Positions 8,524-15,982 of a DNA stretch of 16,778 nucleotides are shown here, in pieces (within the stretch, counting starts at the first letter, position 1; each line of letters opens with the position of its first letter). The position numbers were made by a program, and so were the translations under genes. The stretch is from the NCBI GenBank assembly GCA_003491845.1, contig DNBN01000216.1, forward strand, positions 1,922-18,699. The letters run 5' to 3'. The notes beneath the pieces are model-generated. The model ran no database searches, was not told where the DNA came from, and worked only from the letters and a program-made list of their open reading frames with translations. The DNA comes from Porticoccaceae bacterium (GTDB taxonomy: Bacteria; Pseudomonadota; Gammaproteobacteria; Pseudomonadales; Porticoccaceae).

Positions 8524-8546
8524 TAGCACTCTTAAGCGTCTAATTA
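8520..8546. repeat. Inverted repeat overlapping the argH -10 (operator-like)
   Basis: TAATTAG (8520-8526) and CTAATTA (8540-8546) are a perfect 7-bp inverted repeat with a 13-bp spacer. The left arm overlaps the TATAAT box and the repeat spans the expected transcription start, a position typical of a repressor operator. It does not resemble the ArgR box (TGAAT-type half sites). It could also fold as a weak AT-rich stem in the leader RNA. A chance origin is possible in AT-rich DNA. Confidence 0.4.
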
Positions 8547-8559
8547 GGCAAAGCAAGCT

Positions 8560-9987
8560 ATGAGTACATCTAAACCAGGCTCTCCAGATCAATCCAACAA
8601 CGCTAAAACCAATCAGGCATGGGGTGGCAGATTTAACGAGCCAGTCGATGACTTTGTTGCACGTTTCACCGCGTCTGTCTCTTTCGATCAGCGCCTTTAT
8701 ATCCAAGATATACAGGGTTCAATCGCTCACGCTACTATGCTAGCTCGTGTTGGTGTTATCTCTGAAGATGATTCATTGCGTATCATTGCCGGGCTAGAGT
8801 CCATTAAGAAAGACATTGCTAATAATCAATTTGATTGGTCGGTAGCACTTGAAGATGTGCATATGAATATTGAATCAGCACTTACCAAAGATATAGGCAT
8901 TATTGGGAAAAAATTGCATACCGGAAGATCTCGAAATGATCAGGTAGCCACGGATATTCGTCTCTGGCTACGCGATCAAATTGACGTAATTGCCGAGCGT
9001 ATAAAGACACTCCAAACGGCTATGATCAAATTGGCAATTTCTCAAAGCGATGCGATTATGCCGGGCTTTACCCACTTACAAACTGCTCAGCCAGTGACTT
9101 TTGGACATCATCTACTGGCGTGGAATGAAATGCTAGAACGTGACTATGGGCGTCTTATGGATTGTAGAGCCCGAATGAACCAAAGTCCCTTAGGTGCTGC
9201 GGCCCTAGCAGGTACGAGCTATCCTATTGACAGGATGTTCACCGCAACCGCTTTAGGGTTTGACAAACCAACAGAAAACTCACTAGATTCTGTTAGCGAC
9301 AGAGACTTTGCTATTGAATTTTGTGCTTTTGCAAGCCTATTGCTCACTCATATGTCCAGAATGTCAGAAGAGTTAATACTCTGGACATCTGCTCAGTTCC
9401 AGTTCGTTGAGTTACCTGATCGTTTTTGTACTGGGTCCTCCATTATGCCTCAAAAGAAAAATCCGGATGTACCCGAACTAGTGCGCGGTAAAACTGGTAG
9501 AGTTAATGGGAATCTTTTCTCGCTACTCACGCTAATGAAGTCGCAACCTTTAGCTTATAATAAAGATAATCAAGAGGACAAAGAGCCGCTTTTTGATACG
9601 GTGGATACTGTATCTGACTGCCTACGCGCCTTTGCAGACATGATCCCCGCTATTAAAGCCAACAAACCTGCAATGTATGATGCCGCTAAGCGTGGATTCT
9701 CCACAGCAACAGATTTAGCGGACTATCTAGTCGGCAAAGGTGTGACTTTTCGTGACGCTCATGAAATTGTTGGTAACTCAGTGGCCTATGGAATCAAGGT
9801 AGACAAAGATTTGTCAGAAATGTCCATTGATGAGCTAAGATCATTCTCAGATCATATCACTGAGGATGTATTTTCAATTCTCACCTTAGAAGGGTCAGTC
9901 TCTGCGCGAAACCATATTGGAGGGACGGCCCCTACTCAGGTGCAAGCCGCTGGAGCAAGAGCCCTACATAAAATAAGTTTGCGCTAG
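8560..9987 (+). CDS. argH: Argininosuccinate lyase
   Basis: Splits argininosuccinate into arginine and fumarate, the last step of arginine synthesis in the cytoplasm; a homotetramer of the fumarase/aspartase superfamily. Length is 475 residues (E. coli 457), the excess being an N-terminal tail of about 18 residues before QAWGGRF. Seen in order: SLD-type core helix region LEDVHMNIE (98-105), [12 protein letters not shown] (121-132), [16 protein letters not shown] with the conserved His172, and the superfamily signature [12 protein letters not shown] (292-303) holding the catalytic Ser. Also present are [11 protein letters not shown] and a C-terminal [11 protein letters not shown]. The gene is monocistronic between divergent hemC and convergent cyaY, and its TAG (9985-9987) directly abuts the cyaY stop. 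A weak purine-rich GGCAAAG precedes the ATG. Confidence 0.97.
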   Translation: MSTSKPGSPDQSNNAKTNQAWGGRFNEPVDDFVARFTASVSFDQRLYIQDIQGSIAHATMLARVGVISEDDSLRIIAGLESIKKDIANNQFDWSVALEDVHMNIESALTKDIGIIGKKLHTGRSRNDQVATDIRLWLRDQIDVIAERIKTLQTAMIKLAISQSDAIMPGFTHLQTAQPVTFGHHLLAWNEMLERDYGRLMDCRARMNQSPLGAAALAGTSYPIDRMFTATALGFDKPTENSLDSVSDRDFAIEFCAFASLLLTHMSRMSEELILWTSAQFQFVELPDRFCTGSSIMPQKKNPDVPELVRGKTGRVNGNLFSLLTLMKSQPLAYNKDNQEDKEPLFDTVDTVSDCLRAFADMIPAIKANKPAMYDAAKRGFSTATDLADYLVGKGVTFRDAHEIVGNSVAYGIKVDKDLSEMSIDELRSFSDHITEDVFSILTLEGSVSARNHIGGTAPTQVQAAGARALHKISLR

Positions 9988-10317
9988 TTAAAATGCGAAA
10001 TCGACCTGTTCATTGGCCTGAGCCATGCAGGCGTCTGCTAACATGGTAGTTAGTAATTGCCCACTAACGGTATTACACCAACGTTTAGGATCATCACCTT
10101 GCAATGTGAAGTGAAATCCACCAGACACTGCCGCTAACCATATTTCTTTTAATGCTGATTGACGTGACAAGATAATTTGAGAACCGTTTATGTCACAGGT
10201 CAAGGTAAGCAGGCCACCGGTATTTTCATAGTCGATGTTCGCGCCACTGTCATCAATACTTTCTTCAATCGAAAACATCACATCATCAACAAGTTGGCTA
10301 AATTCTGCTTCATTCAT
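9988..10317 (-). CDS. cyaY: Bacterial frataxin CyaY
   Basis: Iron-binding regulator of Fe-S cluster assembly on IscS/IscU, cytoplasmic. Length is 109 residues (E. coli 106). The first helix carries the typical acidic ridge: Glu3, Glu5, Asp11, Asp12, Glu18, Glu19, Asp22 and Asp23. The central sheet follows (LLTLTCDINGSQIILSRQ), then the conserved EIWLAAVSGGFHF with Trp60, and the final helix after DPKRW. The gene is divergent from lptM, as in many gammaproteobacteria. Its TAA (9988-9990) touches the argH TAG with no base between, so the two genes have no room for a dedicated terminator. An AGGG lies about 11 bases before the ATG. Confidence 0.95.
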   Translation of the reverse strand: MNEAEFSQLVDDVMFSIEESIDDSGANIDYENTGGLLTLTCDINGSQIILSRQSALKEIWLAAVSGGFHFTLQGDDPKRWCNTVSGQLLTTMLADACMAQANEQVDFAF

Positions 10318-10359
10318 ATCACAGGGCCCTAAATATCGTTAATTAAGTTATGAACCATT

Positions 10360-10365
10360 AGTATA
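10360..10365 (-). promoter_or_regulatory. Possible -10 box of cyaY
   Basis: On the minus strand TATACT lies 42 bases before the cyaY ATG, giving a leader of about 36 bases. No convincing -35 was found at 16-18 bp. The assignment rests on the -10 and on the divergent arrangement. Confidence 0.3.
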
Positions 10366-10370
10366 AATGT

Positions 10371-10400
10371 TTGGGGGTAATCTGCCACTACCGTTATACT
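10371..10400 (+). promoter_or_regulatory. Predicted promoter of lptM-lysA-dapF-DUF484
   Basis: TTGGGG (10371-10376) and TATACT (10395-10400) are 18 bp apart. The -10 matches five of six bases and the -35 three of six. The expected start near 10407 leaves about 20 bases of leader holding the GGAG of lptM (seven bases before its ATG). Confidence 0.5.
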
Positions 10401-10427
10401 AAATAATCAGAACAGTGGAGTTTCATT

Positions 10428-10565
10428 ATGAAAGTACAATTAACCGGAATAGTAATAATTCTATGCCTTGGTTCGCTAACTGGATGTGGAAACAGCGGCG
10501 ACTTGTATCTACCAGAAGACGCTTCTGAAACCTATGTAATTACCCCGCAAATAAACGAAAAATAA
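10428..10565 (+). CDS. lptM: LPS translocon maturation lipoprotein LptM (YifL family)
   Basis: A 45-residue lipoprotein, shorter than most gene callers report. The sequence opens with MKVQLTGIVIILCLGSLTGC: a Lys at 2, a hydrophobic core, and the lipobox LTGC with lipidated Cys20. The residues after it, CGNSGDLYLPED, correspond to the conserved CGLKGPLYxP start of mature LptM. In E. coli the protein (67 residues) mimics LPS binding and helps the LptD/LptE translocon of the outer membrane mature; I infer the same here from family and place. The gene lies exactly where yifL sits in gammaproteobacteria, between cyaY and the lysA/dapF pair. GGAG seven bases before the ATG is a good ribosome site. 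The TAA is six bases before lysA. The C-terminal tail is short and unconserved, as is usual. Confidence 0.88.
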   Translation: MKVQLTGIVIILCLGSLTGCGNSGDLYLPEDASETYVITPQINEK

Positions 10566-10571
10566 ACACTT

Positions 10572-11828
10572 ATGCACAGTACAATTCATCGAGATAACGG
10601 CCAGCTTTTAATGGAAAAAGTTTGCCTCCAATCTATAGCTGACAAGTTTGGCACACCCTGCTATGTCTACAGTAAAACTGCACTTGAACTTAACTATAAG
10701 GCCTATGCAAATGCGCTAAAAAGCCATCCACATCTGGTCTGTTATGCAGTCAAGTCAAACTCTAATATTGCCGTATTACAATCATTGGCTAAGCTTGGCT
10801 CGGGTTTTGACATAGTATCAATTGGCGAGCTAGAGAGGGTTCTAATAGCTGGAGGTAATCCCTCCAAAATTGTTTTTTCTGGTCTGGGAAAAACAGCTGA
10901 TGAAATGTCTCGTGCTCTAGATGTGGGTATTCATTGCTTCAATGTAGAATCAGAATCTGAGCTAAGTTTACTGAATAGGATTGCAGAGCAAAAAGGCCTC
11001 AAAGCGCCAGTCTCAATCCGAGTAAACCCTGATGTTAATGCAAAAACGCATCCGTACATATCCACAGGCTTAAAAGAAGATAAATTTGGCATTGATATTA
11101 ATCGAGCTATTGATGTCTACCGGGATGCAGCAAGCATGTCGCATATTGATATCGTCGGTTTAGACTGCCACATAGGTTCACAGATCACTGAAAAAAGTCC
11201 CTTTGTCGATACCATGAAACGACTTTTGGTACTTGCAGACACTCTGAACGAACAAGGCATTACACTTAACCACTTAGATATAGGCGGCGGTCTAGGAGTG
11301 CGCTATCAAAACGAAGAAATTCAATCTGTAGACCAATATATGCGGGCCATACTGCCGCTTCTTGAAGGTCGTAGCGAGACATTAATAGTTGAGCCTGGGC
11401 GCTCTATGACAGCAAATGCCGGTGTTTTGTTGACCGAAGTGGTCTATCTAAAAGTGACCGAACACAAAAATTTTGCAGTAGTCGATGCCGCAATGAATGA
11501 CATGCTCAGACCTTCTCTTTATCAAGCATGGATGGATGTTCAAAATGTAGGAACTCATGTCAACCAACAGGAGAAAATCTATGATGTGGTGGGTCCAGTC
11601 TGCGAAAGCGGAGACTTTTTAGCAAAGTCACGACAACTTACCGTAAATGAGGGTGATTGTTTGTGCCTTTTTTCGGCGGGCGCTTATGGCTTCGTTATGA
11701 GCTCAAATTACAACAGTCGACCTCGAGTGGCAGAGATAATGGTAAACGGAGACAGTGCCTTTGTTATTCGACAACGGGAAACGCTTGCAGAGCTAATTAA
11801 AGGAGAGCACCTTTTGCCGGAGCAATAG
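10572..11828 (+). CDS. lysA: Diaminopimelate decarboxylase
   Basis: PLP enzyme that decarboxylates meso-diaminopimelate to lysine, cytoplasmic, fold-type III (alanine-racemase-like barrel). Length is 418 residues, normal for the family. The PLP lysine is Lys61 in CYAVKSNSN. His200 in GLDCHIGSQ stacks on the cofactor, GGGLG (238-242) and EPGR (274-277) hold the phosphate, and Cys344-Glu345 in GPVCESGD come from the neighbouring subunit. SAGAYGFVMSSNYNSRPR near the end is also typical. The first ATG is chosen because the next Met (residue 14) would drop the usual N-terminal strand preceding IADKFGTPCYVYS. No clear ribosome site precedes it, so translation may follow from lptM six bases upstream. 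It works directly with dapF, which supplies its substrate. Confidence 0.96.
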   Translation: MHSTIHRDNGQLLMEKVCLQSIADKFGTPCYVYSKTALELNYKAYANALKSHPHLVCYAVKSNSNIAVLQSLAKLGSGFDIVSIGELERVLIAGGNPSKIVFSGLGKTADEMSRALDVGIHCFNVESESELSLLNRIAEQKGLKAPVSIRVNPDVNAKTHPYISTGLKEDKFGIDINRAIDVYRDAASMSHIDIVGLDCHIGSQITEKSPFVDTMKRLLVLADTLNEQGITLNHLDIGGGLGVRYQNEEIQSVDQYMRAILPLLEGRSETLIVEPGRSMTANAGVLLTEVVYLKVTEHKNFAVVDAAMNDMLRPSLYQAWMDVQNVGTHVNQQEKIYDVVGPVCESGDFLAKSRQLTVNEGDCLCLFSAGAYGFVMSSNYNSRPRVAEIMVNGDSAFVIRQRETLAELIKGEHLLPEQ

Positions 11829-11851
11829 CCGCCAAATTGTCAAATAATCGC

Positions 11852-12682
11852 ATGGTATTACACTTTACGAAAATGCATGGCCTTGGAAATGACTTTGTTG
11901 TTATTGATGGAGTAACCAAGAATGTTACGCTGTCGACGGCAATAATAAAAAGACTTTCTGATCGCCATTTAGGTATTGGCTGTGACCAAGTGTTATTGGT
12001 TGAGCCTCCGAAACAGAGTAACGTTGATTTTGAGTATCGCATATTCAATAGTGATGGGAGCGAAGTGGAGCAGTGCGGTAACGGCGCTCGCTGTTTGGCG
12101 CGGTTTATTCGCGATCGTCAGCTGTCAGGGAAATCCTCTCTTCGTGTTACAACTCAAAATCGTACACTCACGCTAAACATTATCGACGAATCAAACGTTA
12201 CTGTTGACATGGGCATACCAAGTTTAGAGCCTTCAGATCTCCCTTTTGAAACAGCACATCGAGATCGTCGCTACACAGTCGACCTACATGGCGAGCCTGT
12301 CTCATTTTCAGCTGTTTCCATGGGAAACCCCCACGTAATTCTATTTGTCAATGAAGTACAAAGTGCGCCGGTAAATACTCTTGGACCTCAGCTAGAGAAC
12401 CACTCTCAGTTTCCTAACAAAGTTAATGTAGGATTTGCTGAGATACTGAATCGGCACACTCTCGTGTTGCGTGTACATGAACGCGGCGCTGGTGAGACAC
12501 GAGCCTGCGGGTCTGGCGCCTGTGCCGCAGTTGTTGCAGCGATTGACCAAGGCCTTGCAGAATCTCCAGTTCAAGTGCAACTCACCGGAGGCAACTTAAT
12601 TATACAGTGGCCAGGAGAAGGACATCCGCTTATTATGGAAGGCTGTGCCACCACTAGCTTTCATGGACGCATTAAATTATGA
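11852..12682 (+). CDS. dapF: Diaminopimelate epimerase
   Basis: Cofactor-free epimerase making meso-diaminopimelate from the LL form, for both lysine and peptidoglycan. From the ATG at 11852 the product has 276 residues (E. coli 274) and opens with MVLHFTKMHGLGNDFVVID. The two active cysteines are visible: Cys75 in EQCGNGARC and Cys219 in GETRACGSGAC. MGNPH (157-161) and NVGFAEI are further family marks. A TTG at 11837 could extend the product by five residues, but the family begins near the ATG and neither site has a strong ribosome-binding sequence. The gap to lysA is 23 bases. The TGA (12680-12682) overlaps the ATG of the DUF484 gene. Confidence 0.96.
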   Translation: MVLHFTKMHGLGNDFVVIDGVTKNVTLSTAIIKRLSDRHLGIGCDQVLLVEPPKQSNVDFEYRIFNSDGSEVEQCGNGARCLARFIRDRQLSGKSSLRVTTQNRTLTLNIIDESNVTVDMGIPSLEPSDLPFETAHRDRRYTVDLHGEPVSFSAVSMGNPHVILFVNEVQSAPVNTLGPQLENHSQFPNKVNVGFAEILNRHTLVLRVHERGAGETRACGSGACAAVVAAIDQGLAESPVQVQLTGGNLIIQWPGEGHPLIMEGCATTSFHGRIKL

Positions 12683-13362
12683 GTAAAGAAATAAAAACTG
12701 ACGTGAGTATTAAGCAGGTCCGAGGATTTTTGCGAGACCATCCAACTTTTTTAGATGAAAATCCAGACATTTTGGAAACCATGATTGTCAACCACAAACC
12801 TGGAGGGGCTGTATCCTTGGTTGAGCGACAGCTGGCTGCACTTCGGGAGCGAAACGCTCTACTTGTGCACCAACTTGATAGTCTGGTTGTTATCGCAAAA
12901 GATAACGAACTGATGTTTGACAAAACCCGGCGCTTAGTAGTGAACTTGCTAGATACTAACTCTTTAGCTTCGGTTGTCGAGGCGCTTTATGATAGCCTTG
13001 GCACAGATTTTGGCGTTTCATCTTTTTCGGTCAGTCTTTTTGGAAATAAAAATTGTTTAGAAAACAGCATGGCTAGAGTAACCTCACTTGAAGATGCAAC
13101 AGAACAGGTACCCAATATTATCAATGCTACCGCTCCTGTTTGCGGCACTCTGCGCAATGAAGAAAATATCTTTTTATTCGGCAAGGCCCAAGATAATATC
13201 GGCTCAGTGGCGGCCATTCTCTTGGGAAAAACCACTAAGCTTGGTATTTTAGCTTTAGGGAATCCCAGTCCAGACTTTTATAACAGTAAAATGGGAACGC
13301 TGTTTTTAGAACATATCGGCGATATTCTCAATAGACTTTTACCACTGTATATAAAGAAATAG
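12679..13362 (+). CDS. DUF484 family protein (YigA-like)
   Basis: Protein of unknown function, 227 residues (E. coli YigA about 235). The N-terminal segment VRGFLRDHPTFLDENPDILETM (about 14-35; the DHP-F---NP pattern is the DUF484 hallmark) is followed by SLVERQLAALRERNALL, a likely coiled coil (about 49-66). A GAF-like sensor domain follows (about 90-227), ending in TLFLEHIGDILNRLL. No catalytic residues are evident. The start overlaps the dapF stop as ATGA, with no separate ribosome site, so coupling is likely. In many gammaproteobacteria this gene is followed by xerC and a HAD phosphatase gene; here it is the end of the cluster, 24 bases from the convergent rnr stop. Confidence 0.9.
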   Translation: MSKEIKTDVSIKQVRGFLRDHPTFLDENPDILETMIVNHKPGGAVSLVERQLAALRERNALLVHQLDSLVVIAKDNELMFDKTRRLVVNLLDTNSLASVVEALYDSLGTDFGVSSFSVSLFGNKNCLENSMARVTSLEDATEQVPNIINATAPVCGTLRNEENIFLFGKAQDNIGSVAAILLGKTTKLGILALGNPSPDFYNSKMGTLFLEHIGDILNRLLPLYIKK

Positions 13363-13386
13363 CTAGAAAACCAACCTTGAACTGAG

Positions 13387-15861
13387 TTAGCGTTTTGGCT
13401 TTTTCTTTTTTTGCGCCTTTAGAGCTACAGAAGAGCCAACTCTGGTTTTAGTTGGATTGGTTTTTCCAGCATTCGCTTTGGTTCTGCGCTTTTTAGACGG
13501 TTTTCCTGCGGTACTTACAGACCCACTCTTACTCCTTAATTTGCGCTTTTTCGTATAGCCTTCTGCTAATGCATTGGCTTTACTAGACACCTTAACTTTC
13601 GTTGAATTCTTGCCTTTGCTCGGACGCGGGCTATCTTGGGCGGCATCATCAATCAATTCAAAGTCAATTTTCCGCTCCTCTAAGTTAACTCTTACTAGAT
13701 TAACCCTCAGTTTTTGGCCTAATCTAAAAATACGGCCACTACGCTCTCCCACCATACGGTGCTGTGAGGCTTCGTGGTGATAATAGTCTTTTGGCAATCC
13801 GGTAACGTGGATCAGCCCCTCAACATGAAGATCATCTAACATAACGAACAGACCGAACCCAGTCACGGCACTAACTACACCGGTATACTGGTCTCCCACT
13901 CGACTTAACAAATATTCGCATTTTAACCAGTTAACCACATCTCTGGTGGCATCGTCTGCACGTCGCTCGGTCACAGACAAATGCTCTCCAACAACAGCTA
14001 GATGCTCTATTTCGTAGGGGTAAATTTTAGCCTTTGAGAGTAAGGAACTGCCCTTAACACGATATACATTAGGATTTTTTTTGTCCATACGAATAAGACT
14101 TCGAATCGCCCGATGAACGAGTAAATCTGCATAGCGTCTAATCGGCGAAGTAAAGTGACTATAGGCATCAAATGCCAATCCAAAATGACCCAAATTTTCT
14201 GGCTGATATACCGCTTGACTCATAGACCGCAGCATTACTGATTGAATTATCGACGCATCATCTCGATGTTTAACAGCCCTCAACACACGTTGGTAATCCT
14301 CAGGTTCAGGCTCATCTCCGCCCCCTAAACCAATCCCTAATTCAGCTAGAAATTCTCGCACGGACCCCAAACGGTCCTCACTTGGTCCCACGTGTACACG
14401 ATATAATGCAGGGATGTTGACCTTTTCTAAAAAAACCGCAGAGCATACATTGGCACAGAGCATACATTCTTCGATAAGCCGGTGAGCAGTAGTTCGCTCA
14501 ACAGGGATAATTTGACTAATCTTTCGTTGGCTGTCAAACAATATACGTGTTTCTTGAGAATCAAAATCAATGGCTCCACGCTTAAATCTTCGTTTAATCA
14601 ATACCTCATACAAGTCATTAAGATCATCAATATGAGGCACAATGGAGGCAAATTGTTTTCGGATTCCCGAATGAGGCTCATCCTTACGCTGACTAATAAT
14701 TTGAGCAACCTGGGTATAGGTCATACGGGCATGAGAATGCATAACAGCTTCACAAAATTGATAGCCAGTTATATTGCCTTCAGCGCTAATCTGCATGTCA
14801 CAGACCATGCAAAGTCTGTCCTCATGAGGGTTCAATGAACAGAGTCCATTAGACAACTTCTCAGGCAGCATCGGTACCACATGGTTAGGGAAGTAAACCG
14901 AATTTCCACGGTCAAAAGCTTCACTATCTAAAGCGGACCCTACACTTACGTAGTGAGATACATCTGCGATGGCAACAATTAAACGCCAACCGCCACCAAC
15001 TTTAGCTTCACAAAAAACAGCGTCATCAAAGTCTCTAGCATCTTCACCATCGATGGTTATTAACGGCGTAGACCTTAGGTCCACCCGATACTCTATATCA
15101 GTTACCTTTTCTGGAATAGCTGCGGTCTGAGCAAGAACCAGCTCATTCCATTGATGGGGGATACCATAGTTACGTATGGACATATCAACTTCTAAACCAG
15201 GATCTAAGTGGTCACCTAAAATTTCACTGACTGCCCCAACCGGTAGAGAATGTCTCGAGGGTGGTTCTAAAACATCTACTACTACAATTTGTCCAGCTTT
15301 GGCTTTTCCCACTCGATCATTAGGAATCAAGATATCTTGGCTAATTCTAGGATTGTCCGCCCGCACAAAATTAATACCACTTTCATTAAAATATCGTCCC
15401 ACTAACTGCGATGTATTGCGCTGTACAACGTCAACCAAACGCCCTTCAGGTCTTCCTCTTCGATCCCAACCAGCGATACGGACAAGCACAATATCGCCGT
15501 CAAACACTCGCCGCATTTGACTACTAGAGAGATAGATATCATCACTATCGCCTTGCATTGGCTTTATAAATCCGTAACCCTCTGGATGGCCAATAACACG
15601 GCCTTTAACAAGATTAAGTTTGTCTAAAGTACCGTAGCTTTCACGTCTATTTCTAGCTACCTGACCATCTCTTTCCATAGCACGTAAACGCCGACGCATG
15701 GCTTCTATTTGCTGTTCATCAGTTAAACCTAAAGCCGAACATATTTCTGCGTGGGTCAGAGGGCCAATACTATCAGCGAGAAAATCAAGTATGAATTCTC
15801 TACTGGGTATTGGCTTTTCGTATTTAGTCGCTTCTCTCTCTTCAAAAGGGTCTTGATTCAT
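13387..15861 (-). CDS. rnr: Ribonuclease R
   Basis: Processive 3'-5' exoribonuclease of the RNB family that degrades structured RNA in mRNA decay, rRNA quality control and trans-translation. Length is 824 residues (E. coli 813). Domains in order: an N-terminal winged-helix-like region (about 19-80); cold-shock domains beginning at KGRVIGHPEGYGFIKP (86-101) and LVGRYF; the RNB core with metal-binding DGEDARDFDDAV (Asp271, Asp277, Asp279, Asp280); and HFTSPIRRYADLLVHR. An S1 domain follows (about 650-735, with VVSAVTGFGLFVML). The Lys/Arg-rich tail runs from about 740 to 824. All catalytic acids are present. The usual downstream partner rlmB is not here; the gene instead converges on the DUF484 gene. 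Confidence 0.97.
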   Translation of the reverse strand: MNQDPFEEREATKYEKPIPSREFILDFLADSIGPLTHAEICSALGLTDEQQIEAMRRRLRAMERDGQVARNRRESYGTLDKLNLVKGRVIGHPEGYGFIKPMQGDSDDIYLSSSQMRRVFDGDIVLVRIAGWDRRGRPEGRLVDVVQRNTSQLVGRYFNESGINFVRADNPRISQDILIPNDRVGKAKAGQIVVVDVLEPPSRHSLPVGAVSEILGDHLDPGLEVDMSIRNYGIPHQWNELVLAQTAAIPEKVTDIEYRVDLRSTPLITIDGEDARDFDDAVFCEAKVGGGWRLIVAIADVSHYVSVGSALDSEAFDRGNSVYFPNHVVPMLPEKLSNGLCSLNPHEDRLCMVCDMQISAEGNITGYQFCEAVMHSHARMTYTQVAQIISQRKDEPHSGIRKQFASIVPHIDDLNDLYEVLIKRRFKRGAIDFDSQETRILFDSQRKISQIIPVERTTAHRLIEECMLCANVCSAVFLEKVNIPALYRVHVGPSEDRLGSVREFLAELGIGLGGGDEPEPEDYQRVLRAVKHRDDASIIQSVMLRSMSQAVYQPENLGHFGLAFDAYSHFTSPIRRYADLLVHRAIRSLIRMDKKNPNVYRVKGSSLLSKAKIYPYEIEHLAVVGEHLSVTERRADDATRDVVNWLKCEYLLSRVGDQYTGVVSAVTGFGLFVMLDDLHVEGLIHVTGLPKDYYHHEASQHRMVGERSGRIFRLGQKLRVNLVRVNLEERKIDFELIDDAAQDSPRPSKGKNSTKVKVSSKANALAEGYTKKRKLRSKSGSVSTAGKPSKKRRTKANAGKTNPTKTRVGSSVALKAQKKKKPKR

Positions 15862-15945
15862 TTTTTAGGTAATCATTGTTAGTAGGGATTAACTTTGTTA
15901 GCAGGGCCGCTATTGGAAAAGCAGATTCAAAGCAAAGGTAGAGTG

Positions 15946-15974
15946 ATTCTATGCCTTATTGCTTGGCGAGTAAA
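15946..15974 (-). promoter_or_regulatory. Predicted sigma70 promoter of rnr
   Basis: On the minus strand TTTACT (15969-15974) and TAGAAT (15946-15951) are 17 bp apart, matching four and five of six consensus bases. The start would be near 15939, with a leader of about 78 bases before the rnr ATG. The -35 lies just before the 3' end of the kinase gene (stop at 15983-15985), so rnr can be transcribed on its own. Confidence 0.5.
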
Positions 15975-15982
15975 AGAAATTA

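Noticed and set aside
8506..8706. 66-codon minus-strand frame over the argH promoter and start
   Set aside because: It overlaps the argH 5' end and promoter and has no family features; hemC starts further on at 8355.
11837..11851. TTG start for dapF
   Set aside because: It adds five residues not usual for the family and has no ribosome site; the ATG at 11852 fits DapF alignments.
14482..15520. Plus-strand frames of 118 and 114 codons opposite rnr
   Set aside because: Both are antisense to the conserved RNB and cold-shock regions of rnr and have no recognisable domain or ribosome site.
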